Shown: piece by piece, positions 35,521 through 43,251 of the stretch | Layout: the number at the start of each line of letters is the position of its first letter | Position numbering within the stretch: the first letter of the stretch is position 1 | Assembly: GCA_023458095.1 (NCBI GenBank) | Contig: JAEXAS010000009.1 | Location: forward strand, 310,001-374,000 | Source of the DNA: Actinomycetes bacterium | Lineage (GTDB): Bacteria; Actinomycetota; Actinomycetes; Propionibacteriales; Propionibacteriaceae | Direction of reading: 5' to 3' | Length of the DNA stretch: 64,000 nt | Notes under the pieces: generated by a model | Seen by the model: the letters and a program-made list of their open reading frames with translations, nothing else | Database searches by the model: none | Told to the model about the DNA's origin: nothing | Translations under genes and position numbers: made by a program

Positions 35521-38352
35521 TCAGCTGCAGCCGCTGGTGGCTCCGCAGCCTTCGCAGATGTAGCACGAACCCGAACGCCGCATCTTGGTGCCGCAGGTGA
35601 GGCACAGCGGGGCATCCACGCTCATCCCGGAGATCTTCTCCAGCACCTCCGCGGTGGAGTGGGCCTCCATCGGGACCAATGCGGGCTGGTTGGGTCCGTC
35701 CTCGTGAACCCGCACATCATCACCGGCATCGTTCTTCAGCGATTCGGATTCGATCAGGCCTGCCTCGTCCTCCTCGGAGAGGTACTTTCCGGTCTCGACA
35801 TAGCGGGCCCGCTCCGCGGCGGTGTAGATCCCCAACTCGGCGCGCTCGTCGAAGGACAGGTAGTCCAGCGCCAAACGCCGGAAGATGTAGTCCATGATCG
35901 ACTGCGCCATTCGCACATCCGGGTCGTCGGTCATACCGGCCGGCTCGAACTTGAGGTTGGTGAACTTCTGGGCGAACTGCTCCAGCGGCACTCCATACTG
36001 CAAGCCGATCGAGACTGCGATCGAAAAGGCGTCCATCACACCGGCCAGCGTCGAACCCTGCTTACCGAGCTTGAGGAAGACCTCACCCAGCTTGCCGTTC
36101 TCATACTGACCTGAGGTCATGTAGCCCTCAGCGCCGGCCACCGAGAAGGAGGTCGTACGGCTGATCCGAGACTTGGGCAGCCGGTTGCGGCGCGGCCGGT
36201 ACTCGACCTTCACCTCGGCCGGTTCGACCTTCTTCTCCTCGGCCTTCTTGCCATCGCTGAGCGGCTGACCGACCTTGCAGTTGTCGCGGTACACCGCCAG
36301 CGCCTTCAGGCCGAGCTTCCAGCCTTGCAGGTACACATCGGCGATCTCTTCGACCGTGGCGTTCTCGGGCAGATTGACCGTCTTGGAGATGGCGCCGGAG
36401 AGGAACGGCTGCACTGCAGCCATCATCCGCACATGGCCCATCGGACGGATGGCCCGTGCCCCCATCGCGGTGTCGAAGACCTCGTAATGCTCCTGCTTGA
36501 GTCCGGGGGCGTCGATCACATGACCGTTCTCGGCGATGTACTCCACGATCGCCTCGATGGTCTCGGTCGGGTAGCCCAGCTTGGCCAGCGCCCGCGGGAT
36601 CGTCTGGTTCACGATCTGCATCGAGCCGCCACCGACCAGCTTCTTGAACTTCACCAAGGAGAAGTCCGGTTCGATGCCGGTAGTGTCGCAGTCCATCATG
36701 AAGCCGATCGTGCCGGTCGGGGCCAGCACCGAGGCCTGAGCGTTCCGGAAGCCGTTTTTAGCTCCGAGCTTGACCACCTTGTCCCATTCGGCGATGGCCT
36801 GAGCCAGCACCGGCTTGTCCAGATCGTCGAAGGCGCGCACGTCGTCGCTGGCCGCCTGATGCTTGCGCATCACCCGCTGGTGCGCGGCCGCGTTGCGCTG
36901 GTAGCCGTTGTAGGGCCCCACGATTGCGGCCAGTTCAGCCGAACGACGGTAGGAGGCACCGGTCATCAGCGAGGTGATGGCTGCAGCCAGCGCCCGTCCG
37001 CCGTCGGAGTCATAGCCGCGCCCCACAGCCATCAGCAAAGCACCCAGGTTCGCATAGCCGATGCCCAACTGACGGTAGTTCACCGTCGTCTCACCGATGG
37101 CCTCGGTCGGGAAGTCGGCAAAGCAGATCGAGATGTCCATGGCAGTGATGACCAACTCGATGGCCTTGACGAAGGTGGCCGTATCAAAGGTGTTGTCCTC
37201 GGTAAGGAACTTCAACAAATTCAGGCTGGCCAGGTTGCAGGAGGAGTTGTCCAAGCTCATGTACTCGCTGCAGGGGTTGGAAGCGTTGATCCGGCCCGAC
37301 TCGGGATTGGTGTGCCAGGCGTTGATCGTGTCGTCGTACTGGATGCCCGGATCAGCGCACTCCCAAGCCGCCTCGCTGATCTTGCCGAACAGATCGCGGG
37401 CCTCGATGGTCTCGATGACCTCTCCGGTCGACCGCGAGCGCAGACCGAAGGTGGTGCCGTCCTCCACCGCACGCATGAACTCGTCGGAGACCCGGACCGA
37501 GTTGTTGGCGTTCTGATACTGGACGCTCACGATGTCCTTGCCGCCCAGGTCCATATCGAAGCCGGCATCACGCAGCGCCCGAATCTTGTCCTCCTCGCGC
37601 GCCTTGGTCTCGACGAACTCGTAGATGTCGGGGTGGTCGACGTCCAACACGACCATCTTGGCCGCACGTCGGGTCGCACCACCGGACTTGATCGTTCCGG
37701 CGCTGGCATCCGCACCGCGCATGAAGGAGACCGGCCCGGAGGCGGTACCGCCGGAGCTGAGCAGTTCCTTCGAGGACCGGATCCGCGACAGGTTCAGGCC
37801 CGCACCGGAGCCGCCCTTGAAGATGAAGCCCTCTTCCTTGTACCAGTTCAAGATCGAATCCATGGAGTCATCGACGCTGAGAATGAAGCAGGCGCTCACC
37901 TGCTGCGGGCTGAGCGTGCCGACGTTGAACCACACCGGAGAGTTGAAGCTGAAGTACTGATGCAGCAGCATCCAGGTCAGTTCATGGTCGAAGATCTCCG
38001 CGTCTTCGGAGCTGGCGAAGTAGCCGTTCTCCTCGCCGGCGATGCGGTACTTGTGCACCACGCGGTCGATCAGCGTCTTCAGACTCGCCTCACGCTGATC
38101 CGAACCCAGCGCGCCGCGGAAGTACTTGGTGGTCACGATCGTGGAGGCGTTCACGCTCCAGAAGTCGGGGAACTCCACACCGCGCTGTTCGAAGACGGTC
38201 TCGCCGCTCTTCCAGTTGGTTTGAACGACGTCACGAAGATCCCAAGTCACTTCGTCGTAGGGATGCACGCCGGCGGTGGTGAAGACTCGGTCGATCTTCA
38301 AACCCCGAGTGTTTCGGCTCCCTCGGGTGGTCGCCTTGGCGGTGTCGGTCAT
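35521..38352 (-). CDS. nrdJ: Vitamin B12-dependent (class II) ribonucleotide reductase
   Basis: 943-residue adenosylcobalamin-dependent reductase that makes deoxyribonucleotides with or without oxygen. Visible features are FNSPVWFNVG, the substrate-site loop NPCSEYMSLDNSSCNLASLN, and the finger-loop VLAPTGTIGFMMDCDT. The C-terminus has a Cys-rich zinc/redox tail (CLTCG...CYICEGCG...GCS). Length matches the Streptomyces NrdJ group. Start ATG at 38352 has GAAAGG upstream. It follows nrdR after 39 bp, the actinobacterial nrdR-nrdJ operon. The cell must make or import cobalamin. Confidence 0.95.
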   Translation of the reverse strand: MTDTAKATTRGSRNTRGLKIDRVFTTAGVHPYDEVTWDLRDVVQTNWKSGETVFEQRGVEFPDFWSVNASTIVTTKYFRGALGSDQREASLKTLIDRVVHKYRIAGEENGYFASSEDAEIFDHELTWMLLHQYFSFNSPVWFNVGTLSPQQVSACFILSVDDSMDSILNWYKEEGFIFKGGSGAGLNLSRIRSSKELLSSGGTASGPVSFMRGADASAGTIKSGGATRRAAKMVVLDVDHPDIYEFVETKAREEDKIRALRDAGFDMDLGGKDIVSVQYQNANNSVRVSDEFMRAVEDGTTFGLRSRSTGEVIETIEARDLFGKISEAAWECADPGIQYDDTINAWHTNPESGRINASNPCSEYMSLDNSSCNLASLNLLKFLTEDNTFDTATFVKAIELVITAMDISICFADFPTEAIGETTVNYRQLGIGYANLGALLMAVGRGYDSDGGRALAAAITSLMTGASYRRSAELAAIVGPYNGYQRNAAAHQRVMRKHQAASDDVRAFDDLDKPVLAQAIAEWDKVVKLGAKNGFRNAQASVLAPTGTIGFMMDCDTTGIEPDFSLVKFKKLVGGGSMQIVNQTIPRALAKLGYPTETIEAIVEYIAENGHVIDAPGLKQEHYEVFDTAMGARAIRPMGHVRMMAAVQPFLSGAISKTVNLPENATVEEIADVYLQGWKLGLKALAVYRDNCKVGQPLSDGKKAEEKKVEPAEVKVEYRPRRNRLPKSRISRTTSFSVAGAEGYMTSGQYENGKLGEVFLKLGKQGSTLAGVMDAFSIAVSIGLQYGVPLEQFAQKFTNLKFEPAGMTDDPDVRMAQSIMDYIFRRLALDYLSFDERAELGIYTAAERARYVETGKYLSEEDEAGLIESESLKNDAGDDVRVHEDGPNQPALVPMEAHSTAEVLEKISGMSVDAPLCLTCGTKMRRSGSCYICEGCGATSGCS

Positions 38353-38391
38353 GGTTGGAACTGCCTTTCGGTATTTCGGCGGTGGTGGGGG

Positions 38392-38850
38392 CTAGGGGGT
38401 CACCAGCGCCGGCTGGCGCAGGGAGTCGATCTCCGAGGCGAAGTCATCCACGGAATCGAAGTTTTTGTACACACTCGCGAAGCGCAGGTAGGCCACCGAG
38501 TCGAGCTCGCGCAGCGGACCCAGAATGGCCAGACCCACCTCATCGGCGGGGATCTCGGCCTGCCCACAGGCACGCAGGCCCTCTTCCACCTGTTGACCCA
38601 GTCGAGCCAGATCCGCCTCCGACACCGGACGGCCTTTGCAGGCCTTCGCGACGCCGGTGATGACCTTGTCTCGGGAGAACGGCTCGATCACACCAGACCT
38701 CTTCAACACCACGAGCTGCATCTGCTCCAAGGTGGTGAATCGACGCTCGCAGGATGCGCACTGGCGGCGACGCCGGATGCTCTTGCCATCTTCGGCAACC
38801 CGGCTGTCCAGCACTCTGGTGTCGGTGTGGCGACAGAACGGGCAATGCAT
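38392..38850 (-). CDS. nrdR: Transcriptional repressor NrdR
   Basis: 152-residue repressor of ribonucleotide reductase genes; it senses dATP/ATP. MHCPFCRHTDTRVLDSR with a second CASCERRF forms the N-terminal zinc ribbon (Cys3, Cys6 and the later pair), followed by the ATP-cone (VLKRSGVIEPFSRDKVITGV). ATG at 38850 has GAGGAAGG upstream and is the start where the family begins. Co-transcribed with nrdJ. The 209-bp upstream region has a NrdR-box-like palindrome, so autoregulation is likely. Confidence 0.94.
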   Translation of the reverse strand: MHCPFCRHTDTRVLDSRVAEDGKSIRRRRQCASCERRFTTLEQMQLVVLKRSGVIEPFSRDKVITGVAKACKGRPVSEADLARLGQQVEEGLRACGQAEIPADEVGLAILGPLRELDSVAYLRFASVYKNFDSVDDFASEIDSLRQPALVTP

Positions 38851-38888
38851 CGCTGAAGCCTTCCTCAACGTACGACGGTGGACGAACC

Positions 38889-38929
38889 TGTGGAAAAGTT
38901 GTGACTGCGTGACCACAAGCTGTGGACGA
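38889..38929 (-). promoter_or_regulatory. Two DnaA-box-like sites upstream of nrdR
   Basis: Minus-strand TTTTCCACA (38889-38897) and TCGTCCACA (38921-38929) each differ by one base from the actinobacterial DnaA box TTGTCCACA. They are in the same orientation, 32 bp apart. Replication-linked control of nrdRJ is possible, but short motifs occur by chance. Confidence 0.35.
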
Positions 38930-38930
38930 A

Positions 38931-38960
38931 ACACAATCGTGTAACTACTACATCTAGTAG
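38931..38960 (-). promoter_or_regulatory. NrdR-box-like palindromes upstream of nrdR
   Basis: CTACTA-CATC-TAGTAG at 38945-38960 is a perfect 6-bp-arm palindrome that matches the core of the 16-bp NrdR box at about 11 positions. ACAC-AATC-GTGT at 38931-38942 is a second weaker palindrome, its centre 16 bp away. A TTGATG at 38976-38981 could be a -35. NrdR normally binds two such boxes. Confidence 0.5.
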
Positions 38961-39059
38961 ATTACGCAGACCGCGCATCAAGTGCAAGACATCGGTGAAC
39001 GCGTGTCGCGAAGAACCCCGCAATTACCGAGCGACTGCACCCCGACAAGCCAACACGCC

Positions 39060-39380
39060 TCAGCGAAGCACCGACACGCTGGCCACATCAGCCCCGGAAT
39101 CGGCCAGCGGTGCATCACTGATGGACAAGAAGCTCGTAACGACCACCACAACCCCAGCAACGAAGAGGCCCACCAACAGCGCACCCACCACAGCAATACC
39201 GCGATCCGTCAGCCGCCACACCGAAGACTCCGAGGCCGTACGGGTCGGCGCCGCAACGCGCGAACCCCGAACAGGAAGGGTGCGCACTTCAGCGAGCACA
39301 GGCGCCAGGGCCGCGGGCTTCGGCTGCGCAATGATCCGACGATCATCGGCCAGCAGGTCATCAATCAGCAGCGCACTCAT
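39060..39380 (-). CDS. SOS-boxed single-pass membrane protein divergent from lexA
   Basis: 106-residue protein. The cytoplasmic N-terminal 60 residues contain ALLIDDLLADDRRII and a basic, proline/threonine-rich linker; one strong membrane segment lies at about 61-84 and a 22-residue outer tail follows. No LysM motif is present. ATG at 39380 has AGGTGG upstream. Two LexA boxes and a -10 (TAGAGT, 39412-39417) precede it. Its position matches Rv2719c/ChiZ, DivS and YneA, the damage-induced division inhibitors next to lexA, so a checkpoint role is inferred; sequence similarity is not evident to me. Confidence 0.8.
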   Translation of the reverse strand: MSALLIDDLLADDRRIIAQPKPAALAPVLAEVRTLPVRGSRVAAPTRTASESSVWRLTDRGIAVVGALLVGLFVAGVVVVVTSFLSISDAPLADSGADVASVSVLR

Positions 39381-39394
39381 CTCATCCACCTCTC

Positions 39395-39410
39395 TCGAAC
39401 GTCTGTTCGA
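39395..39410. promoter_or_regulatory. LexA (SOS) box 1
   Basis: TCGAAC-GTCT-GTTCGA, a perfect match to the actinobacterial SOS consensus TCGAAC-N4-GTTCGA. It covers the predicted transcription start of the divergent membrane-protein gene. Confidence 0.9.
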
Positions 39411-39411
39411 T

Positions 39412-39417
39412 ACTCTA
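39412..39417 (-). promoter_or_regulatory. -10 hexamer of the SOS membrane-protein gene
   Basis: TAGAGT on the minus strand. The start site would fall in SOS box 1, leaving a leader of about 25 nt with a Shine-Dalgarno. Confidence 0.55.
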
Positions 39418-39435
39418 GCCACACTCTCGGCGTAT

Positions 39436-39451
39436 TCGAACAACTGTTCGC
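39436..39451. promoter_or_regulatory. LexA (SOS) box 2
   Basis: TCGAAC-AACT-GTTCGC, one mismatch from consensus. It covers the -35 region of the divergent membrane-protein gene, 41 bp from box 1. Confidence 0.85.
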
Positions 39452-39531
39452 CCGCGTGTCGTGCTGAAAGTCAGCCTGTCAGCCGCCTCTGACAACTCCC
39501 CCGACAGGGTGGCACGAGCGACACGCCAACA

Positions 39532-39547
39532 TCGAACACATGTTTGA
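39532..39547. promoter_or_regulatory. LexA (SOS) box 3, lexA operator
   Basis: TCGAAC-ACAT-GTTTGA, one mismatch from consensus. Its right end overlaps the predicted lexA -35 (TTGATT at 39544-39549), as expected for autorepression. Confidence 0.85.
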
Positions 39548-39572
39548 TTCCTCGCGGGTGCAGCGCTACGTT
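39544..39572 (+). promoter_or_regulatory. Leaderless lexA promoter
   Basis: -35 TTGATT (39544-39549), a 17-bp spacer, and -10 TACGTT (39567-39572), which ends exactly 6 nt before the ATG at 39579. The -35 overlaps SOS box 3. No Shine-Dalgarno. Confidence 0.7.
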
Positions 39573-39578
39573 CATGGC

Positions 39579-40340
39579 ATGGCATCGAAGTCAGAACCTC
39601 CGGCTGCACGCCGTCCCGGCCGCCCCCGCAAAGAGGACGTGGCTGCCCAGTTGGGCACCAAAGTCTCCGAGTTGCCTGACGGCCCGGTTGACGGAGAAGG
39701 ACTCACCCCTCGGCAGCGACGCATCCTGGAAGTCATCCGGGACGCTCTTGCCGACCGCGGCTACCCACCCAGCATCCGCGAGATCGCCGATCGGGTCGGA
39801 CTGGCTTCGTCCTCCTCAGCAGCACACCAGCTCAAGGTTTTGCAGGCGAAGGGATTCCTGTTCCGCGACCCGCACCGTCCGCGCGCTCTGGAGATGCGAC
39901 TGCCCGCCTCGATGATGACCGAAGCGACACCGGCCATCGAACCTGACCTGCCCGCACCGTCGGCCTCCTCGGTGGACGTGCCGATCCTGGGCCGCATCGC
40001 CGCCGGCGGACCGATCCTGGCCGAGCAGGCGGTAGAGGACATCTTCAGCCTGCCGAAGCAACTGGTCGGCGAAGGAACCTTGTTCCTGCTGGAGGTCAAG
40101 GGTGATTCGATGATCGAGGCGGCCATCTGTGACGGCGACTATGTGGTCATTCGACAACAGCCCGATGCCGTCAACGGCGATATTGTCGCCGCGCTGATCG
40201 GCGAGGAGGCAACCGTGAAGACCTTCAAGCGCACTCCGGGCCAGGTGTGGCTCCTCCCCCAAAACCCCGCCTACGAACCCATCGACGGCAACGAGGCGTC
40301 CATCTTGGGCAAGGTCGTTGCAGTCCTACGGCGGGTGTAG
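39579..40340 (+). CDS. lexA: SOS repressor LexA
   Basis: 253-residue autocleaving repressor of DNA-damage genes. The winged-helix domain (about 42-105) contains RGYPPSIREIADRVGLAS; the cleavage site is Ala142-Gly143 in RIAAGGPILAE, and the catalytic dyad is Ser177 (KGDSM) and Lys214 (ATVKTF). The N-terminal extension includes an AT-hook-like RRPGRPRK at 11-18. ATG at 39579 is the start because -10 TACGTT lies exactly 6 nt upstream and no ribosome-binding site exists. Stop TAG at 40338-40340 is directly followed in the same frame by DUF167. Confidence 0.95.
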   Translation: MASKSEPPAARRPGRPRKEDVAAQLGTKVSELPDGPVDGEGLTPRQRRILEVIRDALADRGYPPSIREIADRVGLASSSSAAHQLKVLQAKGFLFRDPHRPRALEMRLPASMMTEATPAIEPDLPAPSASSVDVPILGRIAAGGPILAEQAVEDIFSLPKQLVGEGTLFLLEVKGDSMIEAAICDGDYVVIRQQPDAVNGDIVAALIGEEATVKTFKRTPGQVWLLPQNPAYEPIDGNEASILGKVVAVLRRV

Positions 40341-40343
40341 CCC

Positions 40344-40604
40344 ATTCGAATCGCAATCCGGGTCAAGCCCGGAGCCGGGCGGACCAAGGTGGGCGGACGC
40401 TACGACGTCGACACCTTGGTGGTCGCGGTGTCGGCACCAGCTGTGGATGGACGTGCCACCGAGGCTGCGCTCAAAGCGCTGGCGAAGGCCTTCGGCGTCA
40501 CCTCACGAGAATTGACACTGGTGACCGGCGCCACCAGCAGGACGAAAATAGTGGAGATCAGCGGGGATCATCATGATCGCCTGCAGGAGCTCCTGGAGAC
40601 CTGA
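40344..40604 (+). CDS. DUF167 (YggU-type) protein with non-canonical start
   Basis: About 86-residue DUF167 protein. The conserved beginning, RIAIRVKPGAGRTKVGG, lies upstream of the first canonical start codon (GTG 40389), which would remove 15 conserved residues. The frame is open back to the lexA stop, and only ATT at 40344 (or nearby ATC) fits the usual family N-terminus. The codons are in phase with lexA across a single TAG. Either an ATT start re-initiated from lexA, or stop readthrough, or a lost start codon must be assumed. Function of the family is unknown. Confidence 0.65.
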   Translation: MRIAIRVKPGAGRTKVGGRYDVDTLVVAVSAPAVDGRATEAALKALAKAFGVTSRELTLVTGATSRTKIVEISGDHHDRLQELLET

Positions 40605-40610
40605 TAGCCC

Positions 40611-41222
40611 ATGGCCCGGTTCGTATCGACGCTGTTTTGTTCCCTCGATGGTGTCGCCGAGGTCGATCCGGCCTGGCACTTCCCCTATTTCGATGAGCAC
40701 ATGGGGGCGGCGGTCACCGAGGACTACGCCGCAGCCGAAGCGCTCATGCTGGGGCGGGTCACCTACGACAGTTTCGCCGGGGCGTGGCCCGATCGCGAAG
40801 CCGCCGGGGGTATGGACGCAGCATTCGCCAAGCAAATCGGCGACCTTCGCAAACTCGTGGTGACGCGCGGCAACCAGCCGCTGGGGTGGCGCAACACCGA
40901 ACCGGTGGCCGACCTCACCGCCACCGTGGGCCGATTGCGGGCCGACCCCGACTTGGGCACCGTGCTCATCCCCGGATCGATCTCCATCGTGCGCGAACTG
41001 CTCTCGCTCGGCGAACTCGACGAACTGCGACTCCTGATTCACCCGGTTTTGGCGGGCACGGGACGGCGCGTCTTTGCCGCCGACGCCGGCATGCAGCCTC
41101 TGGAGCTTCTCGATGCGCAGACCTTCGACAGCGGGGTGCTTCGACTGATCTATGCCCCCGGTGAACTTCCTGCGGGAGGCGACTACGCCCATGCAGCCGC
41201 AGAACTCGGCGATCAGCGCTGA
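40611..41222 (+). CDS. Dihydrofolate reductase/RibD C-terminal family protein
   Basis: 203-residue protein of the RibD_C/DHFR-like superfamily, NADPH-dependent reductases. VSTLFCSLDGVAEVDPAWHF at the start, ALMLGRVTYDSFAGAWP, then LIPGSISIVRELLSLGELDELRL and HPVLAGTGRRVF are the family marks. The substrate is unknown; these small homologues are usually neither true folate nor riboflavin enzymes. ATG at 40611 lies 6 nt after the DUF167 stop, with GGAG 12 nt upstream. Probably co-transcribed with lexA. Confidence 0.85.
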   Translation: MARFVSTLFCSLDGVAEVDPAWHFPYFDEHMGAAVTEDYAAAEALMLGRVTYDSFAGAWPDREAAGGMDAAFAKQIGDLRKLVVTRGNQPLGWRNTEPVADLTATVGRLRADPDLGTVLIPGSISIVRELLSLGELDELRLLIHPVLAGTGRRVFAADAGMQPLELLDAQTFDSGVLRLIYAPGELPAGGDYAHAAAELGDQR

Positions 41223-41286
41223 TGGCCTCAGAAGGCCCCGACGGCCTGCGCGGGGACGTACGTGGCGTCCTTCCCCGCCGCTCCGA

Positions 41287-43251
41287 TCAGGACGCGGTCC
41301 CGGCCAAGCGACGTAGCGCCCCGATCGCGACTTCGCGATCGGTCGTCATCCAGAACTCGGGCAGCGAGGCGGTGAGAAAGCTCCCGTAGCGCGCGGTCAC
41401 CAAGCGCGGGTCCAAGACCGCCACCACGCCCCGATCATCGAGGCTGCGGATCAGCCGGCCCGCGCCTTGGGCCAGCAACAGTCCGGCATGAGTCGCCGCG
41501 ACCGCCATGAATCCATTTCCCCCCGCCTCGGCGACCGCCTGCTGTCTGGCCTGCATCAGCGGGTCGTCGGGGCGCGGGAACGGAATCTTGTCGATGATGA
41601 CCTGCCGACAGGTGTCGCCCGGCACGTCGATGCCCTGCCACAGCGACAGCGTGCCGAACAGTGAGGCCTGCGGGTCCTCGATGAATTCGGCCGTCAGGCG
41701 GGCCAAATGGGCATCGCCTTGGCACAGTACGACCCGTTCGGGCACCTGTTCGCGACAGTAGCGCGCGGCGGCTTCGGCGGCCCGCTGGGAGGCGAACAGG
41801 CCCAGGGTGTGCCCGTCGGCCGCCCACAGCAACTCCGCAACCTCGGCGAGCACCTCGGGGCTGATCCCGTCACGGCTCGGCGGGGGCACATTTCGAGCGA
41901 CATACAAGATGCCCTGATGTCGGTAGTCGAAGGGCGAACCCACATCCAGCGCGCGATAGCCGCCCTCCGCAGGTCCACCCAGGCCGAGGGTGAAAGCCAC
42001 CGAGGCGAACTCGCCGCCGATCTTCAAAGTGGCCGAGGTGAGCACCCCGGGATGCAGGTCGAAGATCTGATTGCGCAGCAGCCCGGCCACCGACAGCGGG
42101 GCGCACACCGCCTGCCGTCCGAAACGCTCGGATTCGGCGATCCAGATGACGTCGCGCTCGTCGAGCTTGGCCAGCCGTTCGGCGACGTCAAAGATCTCCT
42201 GGGCAGCTCCCTGAGCCTGGCGGCGGTCCACATCGTCATCATCGCCGCCGCTCAAGGCACTGACCGCAGCACGCGCTGCCACCCGGACCGCAGCGAAGGC
42301 ATCCTTCACCGGATCAGCGGGGTCGCTGATCCGGCCTACCTCCGCGGCGTCCAATCCGGCCTGCAGGACATCGGCAGCATCGAGAAAGTCCAGGCCGGTG
42401 TCGTCATTGAGCCAGGCCAGGCAGCGTTTGGCGACACGTTCGACCGTCGAGGGACTCAACTCCACCGAGGCGGCCCCGGTGACCCGGGAGACCAACTCGT
42501 GGGCCTCGTCGATCACTAAGGCGTCATATTCGGGCAGCGCAGTGCCCCCGTGCAGCGCATCGATGGCCAACATGGCGTGGTTGGTCACCACCAAAGCCGA
42601 ATTGCGCGCCTTCTCCCGGGACTTCTCCACCAGACAGGCTGCACCTTGCGGGCACTTCTGGGCGCCCACGCATTCGCGAACCGGCACCGAGATCTGTGCC
42701 CAGGCGGCCGGAGTGTGGGACGGAGCATCATCGCGGTCAGCCAACTCCCCCGCCTCGGCCTGTTCCTCGGCCCACCGCCGTAGCGCGACGACTTCGGTTC
42801 CGATGTCGGAGGCGGTCGCCGATTCCGGCACCAACGCGTCCTGGTCGCCGCTGGGAACATCGCGAACCTTCAGCAGACAGGCATAGTTGCTGCGTCCCTT
42901 CAGCACCGCATGGGCCACCGTGGTCCCGGTGACCTGATGGCAGGCTGCGACCGCGGCCGGAATGTCCTTGGCGGCCAACTGTGCCTGCAAAGCCAAGGTG
43001 GCCGTGGCGATCACCACGCGGGAACCGGGATCGCCGGCCAGATGTGCCAGCACCGGCGCGAGATAGCCCAACGACTTGCCGGTACCGGTGCCCGCCTGGA
43101 CGAGAAGGTGCTCCCCGGTGGCGATGGTGGTGGCGACCTCGGCGGCCATCTGGTCTTGTCCGGCGCGGCGCACTCCCCCGATCTCGGCGACCGCAGCTGC
43201 CAAGATCGCTTCGCCGAGGTCTTCGTCGGGAAGCCTGCGCGGTTCAGCCAT
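41287..43251 (-). CDS. DinG/YoaA-type ATP-dependent DNA helicase
   Basis: 654-residue XPD-like superfamily 2 helicase. Walker A is QAGTGTGKS (about residue 52-60), motif II VIDEAHEL, motif VI near QGAGRLIRS. Four cysteines (NYACLLK, then RECVGAQKCPQGAAC) fit an iron-sulfur cluster. DinG-type helicases unwind D-loops, R-loops and forked DNA. The gene start overlaps the hflX stop by 8 nt. A 64-bp gap separates it from the convergent DHFR-type gene; it holds only a weak hairpin. No SOS box is seen in front. Confidence 0.9.
   Translation of the reverse strand: MAEPRRLPDEDLGEAILAAAVAEIGGVRRAGQDQMAAEVATTIATGEHLLVQAGTGTGKSLGYLAPVLAHLAGDPGSRVVIATATLALQAQLAAKDIPAAVAACHQVTGTTVAHAVLKGRSNYACLLKVRDVPSGDQDALVPESATASDIGTEVVALRRWAEEQAEAGELADRDDAPSHTPAAWAQISVPVRECVGAQKCPQGAACLVEKSREKARNSALVVTNHAMLAIDALHGGTALPEYDALVIDEAHELVSRVTGAASVELSPSTVERVAKRCLAWLNDDTGLDFLDAADVLQAGLDAAEVGRISDPADPVKDAFAAVRVAARAAVSALSGGDDDDVDRRQAQGAAQEIFDVAERLAKLDERDVIWIAESERFGRQAVCAPLSVAGLLRNQIFDLHPGVLTSATLKIGGEFASVAFTLGLGGPAEGGYRALDVGSPFDYRHQGILYVARNVPPPSRDGISPEVLAEVAELLWAADGHTLGLFASQRAAEAAARYCREQVPERVVLCQGDAHLARLTAEFIEDPQASLFGTLSLWQGIDVPGDTCRQVIIDKIPFPRPDDPLMQARQQAVAEAGGNGFMAVAATHAGLLLAQGAGRLIRSLDDRGVVAVLDPRLVTARYGSFLTASLPEFWMTTDREVAIGALRRLAGTAS

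Noticed and set aside
36325..38856. 843-codon open frame on the plus strand
   Set aside because: It is antisense to nrdJ and nrdR, which have full-length family matches; the translation is His/Arg/Gly/Val-rich with no recognisable domain. Long antisense frames are expected at this GC content.
38353..39059. Cobalamin riboswitch in front of nrdRJ
   Set aside because: The nrdR-nrdJ gap is only 39 bp, and the 209-bp region before nrdR shows no B12-box-like sequence, only palindromes and promoter elements.
41223..41286. Terminator between the DHFR-type gene and dinG-like gene
   Set aside because: A 5-bp GGCCT/AGGCC stem without a U-run is not convincing.
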